A DNA stretch of 64,000 nucleotides from JAAYDI01 sp052034005 (GCA_052034005.1 JBPOJB010000020.1:1-64000); one strand, 5' to 3'. Numbered from the stretch's first letter, positions 16,519 to 26,642 are shown. Numbers and translations are program-made. The notes: generated from the sequence alone by a model not told the origin.

Positions 16519-17829
16519 ATGTCTCGATACGTCTGGCTGGGGACACTGCTGGTGGCGCACGTGATCCTGGTTGTGCCATGCCGCGGCGCGGAATTGCGGG
16601 CCGGTACGGCCCGCGTGGATCTGACTCCACCCGCCGCGCTGCACGCCACGCTGGGCGGGTACGGGGCGCGCATGAGCCGCCCGGCCGAAGGTGTTCATGA
16701 CCCTGTGTTCGCCAAAGCCCTGGTCATCTCCGACGGCCAGCGCCTCTACGCGGTGGTGACCGCCGACATCCTGGGCTTCCCACCCGCCTTCAAGCCGGCG
16801 CTCCTCGCGCAACTGGCCGGCGACGGCTGGACCGCGAACCAGATCCTGCTGCTGCCCAGCCACTCCCACACCAGCATCGACATGAACGCCATCAACCCGG
16901 TCAATGTGTTCGGCCTCAAGCAGGTCGGCATCTACGATCAGCGGCTGGCCGAATGGACCATGCAACAGTGTGTGCTGGCCATCCGCAACGCGGCGCGCGA
17001 GTTGGTGCCGGTCGTGGTCGGCACGTCCGCCAAAGACGTGGCGGGCTGGAACCGCAACCGCCGCGAATCGGGCGGCCCCACCGACAACAGGCTGACCGTG
17101 ACGAGGATCGACACCACCGATGCCCGGCCGCTCGCGGTGCTCGTCAACTTCACGGCTCACCCCACGTTCCTGGACGCCCAGCACATGCTGTTCTCGGGCG
17201 GCTGGCCCGGCTACCTTCAGCGCGGGCTGGAACGCGTGATCGGGCACGACGTGAACGTCATGTTCTATAACGGCGCCGAAGGTGATCAGGCGCCTATCGC
17301 TCGCCCGGACGCGCCAACCGATCGCTATCAAGTGGCGGAGCAGTACGGCCTGAGCCTGGCCGCCGAGGCTCAGGACGTGTGGGCGAACACGGCCACTCGG
17401 CGCGACGTCCCATTCGACTTCCAACTCGAGCCGATCCAACTGCCGCGACGGTGCGGACACCCCGACTTCATGAAGACAGGCGGCGCGGAATACGGCTTGA
17501 GCCCGGGGCTGCTCGACATGCTGCTCCCGCTGATGTGCCCCGCGGCAACCGCCAGCGGCAGCTTGCGACTGGGGGACCTGGTGATCGTCGGTGTGCCCGG
17601 AGAGATGGCGGCCGGGTTGGGCTTGGATCTCAAGCAGCGAGCTGCCCAGGCGACCGGCGCGCGTTTCATCACCATCGGCGGCCTGGCCAACGAGTGGGTC
17701 AGCTACATCTTGTCGGCCGAGCAATACGAGCGGGGCGGATACGAGGCGAGCGTCAGCTTCTACGGCGCGGGGCTCGGCAAGTGCATCGCCGACGGCGCGA
17801 TCGCGGGTGTGGAGCGACTGGCTCGCTAA
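16519..17829 (+). CDS. neutral/alkaline ceramidase-like secreted protein
   Basis: This 436-residue protein has a signal peptide (YVWLGTLLVAHVILVVPCRGA). The body resembles the N-terminal domain of neutral/alkaline non-lysosomal ceramidase (PF04734): GTARVDLTPP, a zinc-type PSHSHTSID motif (His115, His117), VNFTAHPTF, FYNGAEGDQAP and GEMAAGLGLDLK. Ceramidases hydrolyse the amide of ceramide, but bacterial proteins of this shape are widespread in planctomycetes and many have no known substrate. The ATG at 16519 follows GGAG by 7 nt; an upstream in-frame start at 16450 lacks the signal. It lies 106 bp after the esterase on the same strand. Confidence 0.85.
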   Translation: MSRYVWLGTLLVAHVILVVPCRGAELRAGTARVDLTPPAALHATLGGYGARMSRPAEGVHDPVFAKALVISDGQRLYAVVTADILGFPPAFKPALLAQLAGDGWTANQILLLPSHSHTSIDMNAINPVNVFGLKQVGIYDQRLAEWTMQQCVLAIRNAARELVPVVVGTSAKDVAGWNRNRRESGGPTDNRLTVTRIDTTDARPLAVLVNFTAHPTFLDAQHMLFSGGWPGYLQRGLERVIGHDVNVMFYNGAEGDQAPIARPDAPTDRYQVAEQYGLSLAAEAQDVWANTATRRDVPFDFQLEPIQLPRRCGHPDFMKTGGAEYGLSPGLLDMLLPLMCPAATASGSLRLGDLVIVGVPGEMAAGLGLDLKQRAAQATGARFITIGGLANEWVSYILSAEQYERGGYEASVSFYGAGLGKCIADGAIAGVERLAR

Positions 17830-17980
17830 GCGCAGCGGTGGGCACCGCCGCGCGGCTCCACGAGGCCCGGGTCGAACACCGTCTTGAAACAGGGCAAGTC
17901 GACCGGCTGGAGGATCCCCGGGATCGGCATCCGGGGCCTCTCGCGTCGGGTGCCTCCGTGCCGGTCTACCGCGGATCGAC

Positions 17981-19411
17981 TCACACTCGCACGAAAGCCT
18001 TCTTGCAGTACAAGACCAGGCCGATGAGCCAGAACATGATCAAGGCGCTGACCGGCCCGACCAGCCAGCCGAACATGTCCCGGGCCAGCCACTTGGCGTC
18101 GACGGCCAAGGCCCACAGCACGTCGAAGTGGGTCTGCATCTGCTGTACGGCCCACGGCTGGATCAACTTGTACATGAAGTAGAAGACCAGCGAATTCAGG
18201 CCGACCACGACCAGCGGCCACCCAATCCAACGCAGCCGGCACAGGTCGAACAGCAGGTAGAACAGCGCCAGCCCCCAGATCACCCAGGCGCCGCTGAAGA
18301 GGACCCAGGAAGGCGTCCAGAGGCGCTTCACGATCGGGCAGGCATACATGCCGGCCACCACCCCCAACCCCAGGCAGACACCGCCGCCCACGACGAGCCC
18401 GAAGAACTTCTGCCACCACCGCCGGTCGCTGATCATCAATTGGCCGCAGAACACGCCCAGCAAGATCGTCCCGATGGCCGGGATGAAGTTGAGCGTCTGT
18501 TCGCCCGTCTCGCTGTACTTGAATTCCTTGTTGACCGGACGGGGGAATTTGTTCAAGAACCAGACATCGAAGTTGTGAGCCGCATTCGCGTTCTTGGACC
18601 AGTGGACGAAACGGCCCTCCAGGACCTCGTCACCGGCGGCGCCGACGGCCTTGTAGTCGTAGCCCGGAGGCGGCGTATAACTGTAGAACCAGCCCCAATA
18701 GCCCGCCAGGATCAGGATGAAGACCACCGCCTGGATCCAGAACCGGCGACAGATGGTCATGATGAGATACGCGAAGAAATAGCCGAGACCGATCTGCGAG
18801 AGCGCTTCAGTGAATGTCCAGTTCGTCATCTGCGACGTAGTCGACGCCAGGAACACACCTAGCAAGACCAGGACCAGCGCCCGAAACAACGCGTGGATCG
18901 TCCGCTGGCAGACGCCTTCGCCGGCCGCGGCGCGGCGGGCATACGAGAGCGGCATCGCCACCCCGACGATGAACAGGAACGCCGGCTGGATCAGGTCCCA
19001 GAAGGACACGCCGATCCAATCGAAACTGCTCTCCCAGGTCGTATTCTGGAAGTTGTGCTCAAGCCGCGGTTGCCAGGTGCCATAGTCGATGTATTGCCAT
19101 ACCGGTGCGTTCTCGGGCAGCTTCGAGAGCTCCAAGAGTCCGAATCCCATGGCCACCAGGACGATCATGACGAAGCCGCGGTAGGCGTCGAGCGAGAAGA
19201 GGCGGTCTTTCGGCGCCTGGTCCGCCGTGGCGGCCGGACGCGCCGTGGTCGGCGGTAGACTCCGCGGACGATGCACCACCTGCGGCGACACCGGCCGCTG
19301 AGGCTGTCCCGACGGGGGCGCCCCGGCGGGACGTGGCGCCTGCTCTTTCGCCGTAGAAGTCTGGGGGCGGGCAGGGGAAGGCTGCGGATCAGATTGGTTC
19401 TTCGTGCTCAC
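17981..19411 (-). CDS. HGSNAT/DUF5009-like membrane acyltransferase
   Basis: This 476-residue multi-pass membrane protein has the family signature RLFSLDAYRGFVMI at the start of the first helix and about ten hydrophobic segments. It resembles bacterial DUF5009 / heparan-alpha-glucosaminide N-acetyltransferase-like proteins (NagX group), which are thought to transfer acetyl groups across the membrane to amino sugars; activity here is inference. An unusual N-terminal extension of about 65 residues, rich in Pro, Gln, Ala and Thr, precedes the first helix and is probably cytoplasmic and disordered. The start is GTG 19411 with GGAG 7 nt upstream. It is convergent with the ceramidase gene. Confidence 0.8.
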   Translation of the reverse strand: MSTKNQSDPQPSPARPQTSTAKEQAPRPAGAPPSGQPQRPVSPQVVHRPRSLPPTTARPAATADQAPKDRLFSLDAYRGFVMIVLVAMGFGLLELSKLPENAPVWQYIDYGTWQPRLEHNFQNTTWESSFDWIGVSFWDLIQPAFLFIVGVAMPLSYARRAAAGEGVCQRTIHALFRALVLVLLGVFLASTTSQMTNWTFTEALSQIGLGYFFAYLIMTICRRFWIQAVVFILILAGYWGWFYSYTPPPGYDYKAVGAAGDEVLEGRFVHWSKNANAAHNFDVWFLNKFPRPVNKEFKYSETGEQTLNFIPAIGTILLGVFCGQLMISDRRWWQKFFGLVVGGGVCLGLGVVAGMYACPIVKRLWTPSWVLFSGAWVIWGLALFYLLFDLCRLRWIGWPLVVVGLNSLVFYFMYKLIQPWAVQQMQTHFDVLWALAVDAKWLARDMFGWLVGPVSALIMFWLIGLVLYCKKAFVRV

Positions 19412-19654
19412 GGGAGGGCTCCACAGGTTTCAGGTGGGTGTCGGTTCGACCGCGACGAGCAAGCTGTCGCCGCTCGCGTCGCCTATCACAAACCACCCGG
19501 CAGCCGATCCCAGACGGCTGCGCGCGGGTAGGTAATCACCGCTGACGGTGCTTCGCCGTAGCACATCGGATGGGTGCACGGCTCGAGCCCGCCCCAAACG
19601 CGCGTACTATCCTACCAAGGATTCCCGCGATGGAACATCGTGAAACCGGACGAT

Positions 19655-20932
19655 TTACGGCCCGCTGGGCGGGAGCGGCTGCCCAGCAATGAGGGCCTCC
19701 AACTGTGCGCGGATCCGCTGCCGCACCTCCGGGCCGCTCCCGCTGTGGTACGCCTGCACGGTGCCGTCTTTCCCGATCAGGATGGTGACGGGGATGGCGT
19801 TGATCCGATAGGCTTTCAGCGAGTCGGCGGTCGGATCGAGCAGGACGGTTCCTCGATAGCCCTTCTCCGCGATGGCGCTCTGGACCGTGTTCTGATCCTC
19901 CCCCAGGTTGACGGCCAGGACCGCCACACCGCGTTTCTCGACGGTCGCCACGAACTCGTTGAGCGTCGGCATCACCTCGGTGCTCGGCGCGCACCAACTG
20001 GCCCAGAAGATCAACACCACGACCTTTTTGCCCAGCAAGTCAGCCAGCTTCAGCGGCGTTCCCTGCAGGCTGGCCAGTTCCAGCGGCGGCGCCGGCTGGC
20101 CCAGGAGCTGCTCGATGTCGCCTTCCTGGAGTGCGGCCAGCAGGTCATTGACGCGTCGTGCGCCGGCGGGGATGGCCAGCGTGAAGGTCCCTTCCGGATG
20201 CGAGACGCCGATCTTCCACTGGAACGTGCCCGAGGTGGTCAGCTGGAAGGTCTTCTGGTCGTCGATCGGGATGGTCGTGGTCGTGACGAGCTTGGTCAGC
20301 ACCGGCTCGTTGCCGACGGTGAACCATAGATCGAACACGCGCTTGTCGACCATGTTCAACCGGAAGTGCCGCGTATTGACGTTACCGAGTTTTTCGGGGC
20401 CGACATCGACGACGCCGGTGATCTGCGCGATCAGTTGCGCGCGGAACTGGGGCCGCACCAGGAAATCGACTCCCGAGCCGTTGACGGTCTGGAGGGTCAT
20501 GGCGTCATGCTGGAGTTCATCCAGGGTGGAGCCGGCGTCATGTTGGCTGTAGAGATTGGCGGACTTGAGCAGCCGGGTGATGGACCGCCCGTCGCTGACG
20601 CAGATGAACTGCGCCACACCCGCTTCATGGGAGCCCGCCTCGAGCCGCAGCTTGCCGCCGGCCTGCACCGCGACGTGGAAGACATTGGTCCCCTGCACGT
20701 CCTTGCCGCTGCCGGTCGCCTGCCATTGGCTGACCACATCGGCCGTGAAGGCGCCGGAATCGGTCAGGCGTTTTTCGAACCCCCGGACAATCTCGTCGAA
20801 TTGCTTCTCCGCCTCGCTGAGCTTCACGGCCGGCGCGAGGAGTGCCGACGGCTTGGCCTGGTTCTGGGCCAGCGAGTCGTCGACGATCAGGCAGGTGAGC
20901 ATCACAGCCCAGCATGTCACGTATTGGCACAT
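19655..20932 (-). CDS. exported TlpA-like thioredoxin with DUF2092-type N-domain
   Basis: This 425-residue protein has a signal peptide (MCQYVTCWAVMLTCLIVDDSLA) and an N-terminal domain (about 40-275) that looks like the LolA/DUF2092 half-barrel (LRLEAG, FLVRPQF, HFRLNMVDKRVFDLWF). A C-terminal TlpA/AhpC-type thioredoxin domain contains VVVLIFWASWC, VLLDPTADSLKAYRINAIPVTILIG (cis-Pro loop) and a usual tail. The active site is Cys314-Ala-Pro-Ser317: the resolving Cys of CxxC is Ser, so disulfide reductase chemistry through an intramolecular disulfide is unlikely. The ATG at 20932 follows AAAGGAGA; a GTG at 20950 is also in frame. A DUF4214 protein gene lies 98 bp upstream on the same strand. 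Confidence 0.85.
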   Translation of the reverse strand: MCQYVTCWAVMLTCLIVDDSLAQNQAKPSALLAPAVKLSEAEKQFDEIVRGFEKRLTDSGAFTADVVSQWQATGSGKDVQGTNVFHVAVQAGGKLRLEAGSHEAGVAQFICVSDGRSITRLLKSANLYSQHDAGSTLDELQHDAMTLQTVNGSGVDFLVRPQFRAQLIAQITGVVDVGPEKLGNVNTRHFRLNMVDKRVFDLWFTVGNEPVLTKLVTTTTIPIDDQKTFQLTTSGTFQWKIGVSHPEGTFTLAIPAGARRVNDLLAALQEGDIEQLLGQPAPPLELASLQGTPLKLADLLGKKVVVLIFWASWCAPSTEVMPTLNEFVATVEKRGVAVLAVNLGEDQNTVQSAIAEKGYRGTVLLDPTADSLKAYRINAIPVTILIGKDGTVQAYHSGSGPEVRQRIRAQLEALIAGQPLPPSGP

Positions 20933-21030
20933 CGATCGGTCTCCTTTCACATCGGTTCAGATCACATCCATCTCCGCAACACCAACGTATTACGACTCGC
21001 GCCGCCCCGCGTGCCCGGGGCGGCATGCGG

Positions 21031-22629
21031 TCACTGGACCGCGTAGCCGGACAAGAACACCTGGTTCAAGCGCTGCACGGCCAGGTTCACTTCGCTCAGG
21101 TCCGGCGCATTGCCGAGCCGGGACGCGTTGATGATCTGCGTCCAGTTCCTGTTGAGCGACTCCAGCAGCTGGTTGACCTCGTTCAGGCGCGTCTGTTGCT
21201 GTCGCGCGCCGGCTTCGCCGGCCGCTTCCTGCCGCAGCTGGATCAGCGCCAGGCGCAGCGTGCGCGCCTGCGTCTGCAAGGCGGGCACTTGGGGGTAATA
21301 GGGCAGAAACCGGTTGAACCCGACGACGAAGGCGTTCACGTGAGCCACCGCCTGGTCGATGGCTTGAACCATCCGTTGCGGGATACGCGTCGGCATCGGC
21401 CGGTGCACCTGGTACGGGAGCTGGCTGTAGGTCGGCGAGTTGAACAGCACGGGCAGGCCCGGGTCGATCACCGAGCCGGCCGACATGCCGACCAGTTCGC
21501 CGATCTGCTGCAGGTCCCAGTTCACGACATCCCATCGCTGGACGACGCCGCCGGCCGGGACGGCCGCCCGCATCGTCTGGGAGATGCCGACGGCCGCCGC
21601 TTTGAGGCGCGTGACATAGGCGCGTACGTCGGGCACCGTAGTGCGGGTGCTCAGCGCATGGTGGAACGCGTCGATCAACGAATAGAAGAACTCGACGTCC
21701 CGCAGCAGTTGCTTGTAGAGCTCGTCCATCGTGAGGATGCTGCGCAGCACGTACAGCAGCTGCTGTGCGTCACTCGACAGCGCCGTGTTCAGGCGCAGGA
21801 CCTCGTTGTACAGCGCGACATCCATGCCCGGCACGCCGCCGGATCCGGCCGGGTGCGCGGGCGCCACGATGGGGGGCGGCGCGCCTTCGAGCGATTCGAA
21901 AACGCTCAGGAACCGGCTCAAGTAGGCGCTCGAATTGGGCGCCGAGAACCGCACGCTCTGAAACTCGTCTTCCAGCGCCGACAACGTCTGATGGACGTTG
22001 CGGTAGGCCTGCGCGAACAGGTCGGAGGAACCCCGCGGGGTCTGCTCGAGGCTGAGGCTCGCATTGACAAGGTTGCGGCTGATCAGCGACAGCTGCCGGC
22101 CTTGCTGAGTGCCGCCCAGCTCGTTCTCCAGCGCGTCGCGCAGCAGCCGGGCGGTGGCTGACAGCTGACCTTCCTGAGCCGGCACGACCCGTTCTCCTGC
22201 GCCGCTCTGGGGCAACGGCGCGCGCTGAGCCGTCTCCTGCTGGGCCGCCGTCAGGAACTCGCGCACCAACCGCTCGCGGTCGCCCCGGTAGGTGTTCAGA
22301 CGGTTGACCCAGGCCGTCACCTCCGCCTGGGACGGCGCGCGGTTCAACACTTCCGTGTACAGGCCCGTGATCAGCGCGCTCGGATTGCGCCCCTGACGGA
22401 CAAAGTAATCCTCGGACGACAGGAAAGTGACCTGGGCGTCGGTCAAGCTCGTCCCTTTCTGGAAGGCCCAGACCCACTGCGTCAGTTCATTCGACGACGG
22501 CTCGCGCTGCAGGTATCGCTGGTAGAGGCTGCGGACGAAGTCCGCCGAATTGTAGACCTGCGCATCGATCGTCAAAGCCGGAACCAGCCACATGAGACCG
22601 GCCAGCCAAAGACTCCCTGCCCGAGGCAT
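21031..22629 (-). CDS. secreted DUF4214-domain protein
   Basis: This 532-residue protein has a signal peptide (GSLWLAGLMWLVPALTIDA). An N-terminal DUF4214-type region follows, made of two related helical units: FVRSLYQRYLQREPSSNELTQW and ITGLYTEVLNRAPSQAEVTAWVNRL. DUF4214 is found in surface and extracellular proteins of unclear function. The rest (about 170-532) is helical with no recognised domain and may be a long adhesin or structural stalk. The ATG at 22629 follows AAGGAG by about 7 nt. It is probably co-transcribed with the TlpA-like gene downstream. Confidence 0.8.
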   Translation of the reverse strand: MPRAGSLWLAGLMWLVPALTIDAQVYNSADFVRSLYQRYLQREPSSNELTQWVWAFQKGTSLTDAQVTFLSSEDYFVRQGRNPSALITGLYTEVLNRAPSQAEVTAWVNRLNTYRGDRERLVREFLTAAQQETAQRAPLPQSGAGERVVPAQEGQLSATARLLRDALENELGGTQQGRQLSLISRNLVNASLSLEQTPRGSSDLFAQAYRNVHQTLSALEDEFQSVRFSAPNSSAYLSRFLSVFESLEGAPPPIVAPAHPAGSGGVPGMDVALYNEVLRLNTALSSDAQQLLYVLRSILTMDELYKQLLRDVEFFYSLIDAFHHALSTRTTVPDVRAYVTRLKAAAVGISQTMRAAVPAGGVVQRWDVVNWDLQQIGELVGMSAGSVIDPGLPVLFNSPTYSQLPYQVHRPMPTRIPQRMVQAIDQAVAHVNAFVVGFNRFLPYYPQVPALQTQARTLRLALIQLRQEAAGEAGARQQQTRLNEVNQLLESLNRNWTQIINASRLGNAPDLSEVNLAVQRLNQVFLSGYAVQ

Positions 22630-22740
22630 TGTCGTGCTCCTTCTCCAAGGCCCACTCCAGATCCACCACCGCACGCCCGAATCGCCCGTCCAGACCCCGC
22701 TCGAGTTCCTTGCGTGTACGACCTGTCGTCGCGAGTACCC

Positions 22741-24024
22741 TTACCGGCCTGCTGCCGGCCCGGCCACCGCCCCGCTATCCCGGATCGCCTCGAACATCGC
22801 CAGCATGTTCTGCGTCGGCGTCGGACCCTGGACGTTGTGGATCGAGTTGAAGACCAGGCCGCCGCCCCGATTGAGCACCTCGATCCGCTGCCGGACCTCC
22901 CGCCGCACTTCGTCCGGCGTGCCAAACGCGATCGTCTTCTGCGTATCGACCCCACCGCCCCAGAACACGATGTTGTCCCCGTATTTCTTCTTCAGCTCGG
23001 CCGGGTCCATGCAGGCGGCCGAACACTGGACGGGATTGAGGATATCGAACCCCGCCTCGATGAACTCGGGAATCAGGTTGAACACGGAGCCGCAGGAGTG
23101 AATGAACGTCTTCCAGTTGGACCGGGCGTGGATCAGCGAGTTCACGCGGACGTGAAACGGCTTGTAGAGTTCACGATAGGCCGCGTTCGAGATGAATTGG
23201 CCGCGTTGGGTCCCGAAGTCGGTGCCGGTCACGAACGCCACGTCCACGCGATCGCCGAAGAAGTCGATCAGCGTCACGATGTTCTGTTCGGCGATCCGGC
23301 ACTGGTGCTCGAACACCGCCAGCACGTAGTCCTTGCGGATGGCGGTCGAGACGTACCATTCCTCGACGTCCCGAATCCCCTTGGGATGCTTCAGGGCGGT
23401 GGCGGGCACCAGCGCGATGTCCCCGAACGCGGCGCCCGGGATCGAGAGGACCACGCCGTACTCTTTGCGTTCGTCGAGCCAGTCGCGCATGCGGGCGTAG
23501 TAGGCCATGTCCGCCGGCCCGAGCAGCTGGAATTCCTCCATGTTGTCGGCCGGATCCAGCTTGGCTTCCTCGATCGGGTCCTGGCGAATGATCGCGTCGA
23601 AGAAGTAACCTGTCCTGGGCATGTGACCGCTCGGGGGCACCGACGCGTCGCCTTCCGGATAGACGAACGTATCGCCGGCCTCATTTCGCGTGTAGTTGAA
23701 ATCCTCCGTCACCAGCACTTCCGTGCCGTCGTTCATCGTGAACGGCTTCCACTCGGTCGCCTGCGTGCCGAACATGCTGCACCGCCCTGGGACGCCGATC
23801 ACATCGATCCCAAGCGCTTCCCGCAGTGAGTCATCGACCTCACCCAGCATCTGGTAGGGCTCGGTCACTTTCACCCGGTAGCTGGGGTCGCCCAGCACGG
23901 CCTGCCGCAAGCGGGTGACGGCCGACACATGGATGCCCGTGACCGATGTCGCCCCGAAATCCACGCAGACGCGATCCGGCTGCTGGTGCGCCAGCGTGGT
24001 CTGTAATCGTTCGCGAGGGATCAT
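22741..24024 (-). CDS. uroporphyrinogen decarboxylase-like (UroD/MtaA) protein
   Basis: This protein of about 427 residues has the UroD-superfamily TIM-barrel. It begins MIPRERLQTTLAHQQPDRV, the typical opening of planctomycete and clostridial UroD-like paralogs. Later segments include VTGTDFGTQRGQFIS, WKTFIHSCGSVFNLIPEFIEAGFDILNPVQ and VFWGGGVDTQKTIAFGTPDEVRREV. Members of this branch are more often methyl-transfer proteins or of unknown role than heme enzymes. The HSCG motif is where methyltransferase members bind zinc or thiol substrates. The ATG at 24024 has GGAG 10 nt upstream; another in-frame ATG at 24048 is possible. It is 32 bp after the glycoside-hydrolase gene and likely in the same operon. 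Confidence 0.82.
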   Translation of the reverse strand: MIPRERLQTTLAHQQPDRVCVDFGATSVTGIHVSAVTRLRQAVLGDPSYRVKVTEPYQMLGEVDDSLREALGIDVIGVPGRCSMFGTQATEWKPFTMNDGTEVLVTEDFNYTRNEAGDTFVYPEGDASVPPSGHMPRTGYFFDAIIRQDPIEEAKLDPADNMEEFQLLGPADMAYYARMRDWLDERKEYGVVLSIPGAAFGDIALVPATALKHPKGIRDVEEWYVSTAIRKDYVLAVFEHQCRIAEQNIVTLIDFFGDRVDVAFVTGTDFGTQRGQFISNAAYRELYKPFHVRVNSLIHARSNWKTFIHSCGSVFNLIPEFIEAGFDILNPVQCSAACMDPAELKKKYGDNIVFWGGGVDTQKTIAFGTPDEVRREVRQRIEVLNRGGGLVFNSIHNVQGPTPTQNMLAMFEAIRDSGAVAGPAAGR

Positions 24025-24056
24025 ACTGCCAGTGCTCCATTTGTGCATGTTCTCGG

Positions 24057-26642
24057 TTATTCCGCCTCGGCGATCAGCACGACGGTCTGGTTCAGCTCCG
24101 GTGCCGTCGGAGGAAACCGCAACACCTTCCGATCCGTCGTGGCTTCCACATAGTATTCGAAATCCTGCTGCAGTTCACGAGCCGGCAACACGACCCGCCG
24201 CACGCCCCGCCCCACGGGCGCCAGCGGCACCGACCGGAAGCGCTGGTCCCCCAGCGGACGCCAGTGGCAGATGACCACCGGGGCTTCCGCCCCCAGGACC
24301 ACGGCGTCCAGCCGCAGCGGTTCGCCGGCGCGCAGCAGGGTCCGCACGACCGGCACGAACAGCCGGACATGGCCCGGGTACTCGCGCGGCAATGTGGCCT
24401 TCAGCGTGAGCGGCTCGCCGGTCGCTTCCGTGATCGCTTTTTCGGAAGGGTCCAGCATCAGGGGAAAGACGTGCTGCTGCCAGTTGGCGACGGTGCCCAG
24501 CTCCCCGGGCGTGCCGACCGTTTCCAACAAGTACTGCTGCACGTAGCCCAGTTCACGCACCAACCGCGTGCGGAGCGGGATGGCCTGGCGCACGGCGATC
24601 TCCCTGCGCGCGGCGGCGTCCGGCGCGCTGTTGAGCGCCTCCACCGCCGCATTCAACTCGGCCCACGTGCAGTTGGCCCGGGCCACCGCTCGCAGATACT
24701 TGAAACTGGCCAGCCAGTAATCGAACCGCTCCAGGTGCCCCAGGCCCCGGATCGACGGCCGCAACTCCGTCAACTCGTCGACAAACGCATACGCGCTCGA
24801 CACCTCGCTCCAAGGCCGCGAATCCGGCACGACACCGCCCGGCCCGTGCACCCAGTCGGACGGGCGCGGCAGCCGACAGTCCAGCCGGGCGAAGATCGGG
24901 GCAATCCGCGGCGCGGCGCGCGGCCCGAATTCGGCCGCCGCCCAATCGGCGAAGAAATCGTCGACCGGCGCCATCCGCCACGCAGGATAGTCCTGCCGCC
25001 GCTGGTCGAACGAACCAGCCAGCGCGGGAGGAGCCGCATCCGTCTCGGGCGACTTCCACGGCGCCTGGGACCAGGCCGCCTGGGCCAGCGCCGACACGTT
25101 CGGCCCCAGCACCCGCGTCCGCCAGTGGATCCCCAACAGACCGTCACAGCCGTAACGCAGCGCATCGGCCGCATCCTTGCGCAGGCGGCCGACCCATAAC
25201 TGCGGAATGATCAGCGCCGGATCATCTTCCAACCAGGGGATCGCCCACTTCGGACGACCCGACACCGCGACGAACCCTGGCTCCACCGGATCATGCCCTA
25301 CGTTCCGGTTGATGCAACTCAACGGCCACGACTTCGGCAACATCCCATCAAACAGCGAAGGCTGCTGAGGCGGACCCAGGACCCAGCCACAGGTGGCCAA
25401 CTGGAACGGTGCTCCGACAGCGTCCGCCGCACGCTCAACCGCCTGGAAATCCGCGCGCGTCGCCTCGATCTGGGCCAGCGTCACCGGCTCCCACGTCCAG
25501 CCCTCCGGCGTCCAGAGCCAGTAGTAGTCGATCGGATACGCTGCCATGATGCGCCGAAAGATCCCCTCATACACCCGTTGCACGGTGGCCGGATCGGTCG
25601 GCGATGCGCCGGCCGCCTCCAGCCGCTCGCGCACCGGCCGGGGAATCACCAACGGCGTCTCCGTGCCGACGCACGTCTTGATGCCCAACCGCCGCGCAAA
25701 ATGGAACACATCGTGCAGCAGCGCCCCAAATCGGTTGAACAGGGCATTTGACTGCTCCGGGTCCATCGTGGTCCAGGAGGGCATGTCCTGCATGTATTCC
25801 GGCCCGTAGTCGTCGCGGTCGAACATCGCACCCGCGCCGAACGCGTAGTCGCCCGTCCTCCGCGGCTGATATCCCCAGGCGCCCGTGACATTGCTCGTCG
25901 CGAAGTGCCGCGCCGGGTAGCTGGCCAGGACCTGTCCGTCCGGACCGATCTCGTCCGGCGGGCCGATCCAGACCGTGGGTTCCGGCCCCACATCACCTTC
26001 CGGATAGGTGTGCAACCCGAAGAAATTCATGCGCAGCTTCGGCAGCTGTCCGAGCACCGCCTGGTACGCGTCCGCATTCCACCAATCGGGGCCTTCCGGA
26101 AAATCGTGGAACGGCTGGATGCCGCGCGTCGCGAACAGCGGCTTGCCCTGCTGGTCCAGGTCGGGAAGCGCCAGCGGCATCGGCTCGTCCGGGATCACGT
26201 CGCCGTGCAGGTAGAACCGAACGCCCAGTTGTTCAGCAAACCGATATGCCGCGTAGAGTGTCCCCACGTCGTCGCCGCCCACGACCAGGTGGATCCTCCG
26301 CCCGCCCTGCTTGACGGTCTGCAGCGCGTGCTGCTCGGCCGACAACCGGTCGAGCAAGCCACTCACGTGCCCGTCCGGCACGGCGTGCGTGACGAGTTCA
26401 CGATCCTTGCGCCCGACCACGATCCATTCCGCCGCGGCATCCGCCGCAGGCGGCGTGCGGATGTCGAGCAGCGCGCCGGTACGCAGGTAGATGTAGCGGC
26501 GGATCTCCTGGGCGGCAAGCCGTTCCAGCGACGACGCCTGCCCATCGCAGACGATCTCGGCCGGCGCCCCTCGCGCCGAGTCGGCAGAGAGCGGCAGCGA
26601 ACAGACCCAGACGGCGGCGGCCAAGCTCAGCATGCGCATCAT
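24057..26642 (-). CDS. secreted glycoside hydrolase-like protein, alpha-glucuronidase-type N-domain
   Basis: This protein of 861 residues starts MMRMLSLAAAVWVCSLPLSADSARGA, a signal peptide. The N-terminal domain (EIVCDGQASSLERLAAQEIRRYIY then VVGGDDVGTLYAAYRFAEQLGVRFYLHGDVIPDE) is the half-barrel accessory domain seen before GH67/GH115/GH20-type catalytic barrels. A TIM-barrel-like centre follows (FFGLHTYPEGDVG, DYYWLWTPEGWTW), then helical and beta-sandwich tails. Alpha-glucuronidase-like activity on uronate side chains fits the sulfatase and uronate genes nearby but is inferred; catalytic residues are not assigned. The ATG at 26642 follows AGGAG. The longer frame to 26870 overlaps the upstream gene in another phase and is not used. 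Confidence 0.75.
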   Translation of the reverse strand: MMRMLSLAAAVWVCSLPLSADSARGAPAEIVCDGQASSLERLAAQEIRRYIYLRTGALLDIRTPPAADAAAEWIVVGRKDRELVTHAVPDGHVSGLLDRLSAEQHALQTVKQGGRRIHLVVGGDDVGTLYAAYRFAEQLGVRFYLHGDVIPDEPMPLALPDLDQQGKPLFATRGIQPFHDFPEGPDWWNADAYQAVLGQLPKLRMNFFGLHTYPEGDVGPEPTVWIGPPDEIGPDGQVLASYPARHFATSNVTGAWGYQPRRTGDYAFGAGAMFDRDDYGPEYMQDMPSWTTMDPEQSNALFNRFGALLHDVFHFARRLGIKTCVGTETPLVIPRPVRERLEAAGASPTDPATVQRVYEGIFRRIMAAYPIDYYWLWTPEGWTWEPVTLAQIEATRADFQAVERAADAVGAPFQLATCGWVLGPPQQPSLFDGMLPKSWPLSCINRNVGHDPVEPGFVAVSGRPKWAIPWLEDDPALIIPQLWVGRLRKDAADALRYGCDGLLGIHWRTRVLGPNVSALAQAAWSQAPWKSPETDAAPPALAGSFDQRRQDYPAWRMAPVDDFFADWAAAEFGPRAAPRIAPIFARLDCRLPRPSDWVHGPGGVVPDSRPWSEVSSAYAFVDELTELRPSIRGLGHLERFDYWLASFKYLRAVARANCTWAELNAAVEALNSAPDAAARREIAVRQAIPLRTRLVRELGYVQQYLLETVGTPGELGTVANWQQHVFPLMLDPSEKAITEATGEPLTLKATLPREYPGHVRLFVPVVRTLLRAGEPLRLDAVVLGAEAPVVICHWRPLGDQRFRSVPLAPVGRGVRRVVLPARELQQDFEYYVEATTDRKVLRFPPTAPELNQTVVLIAEAE

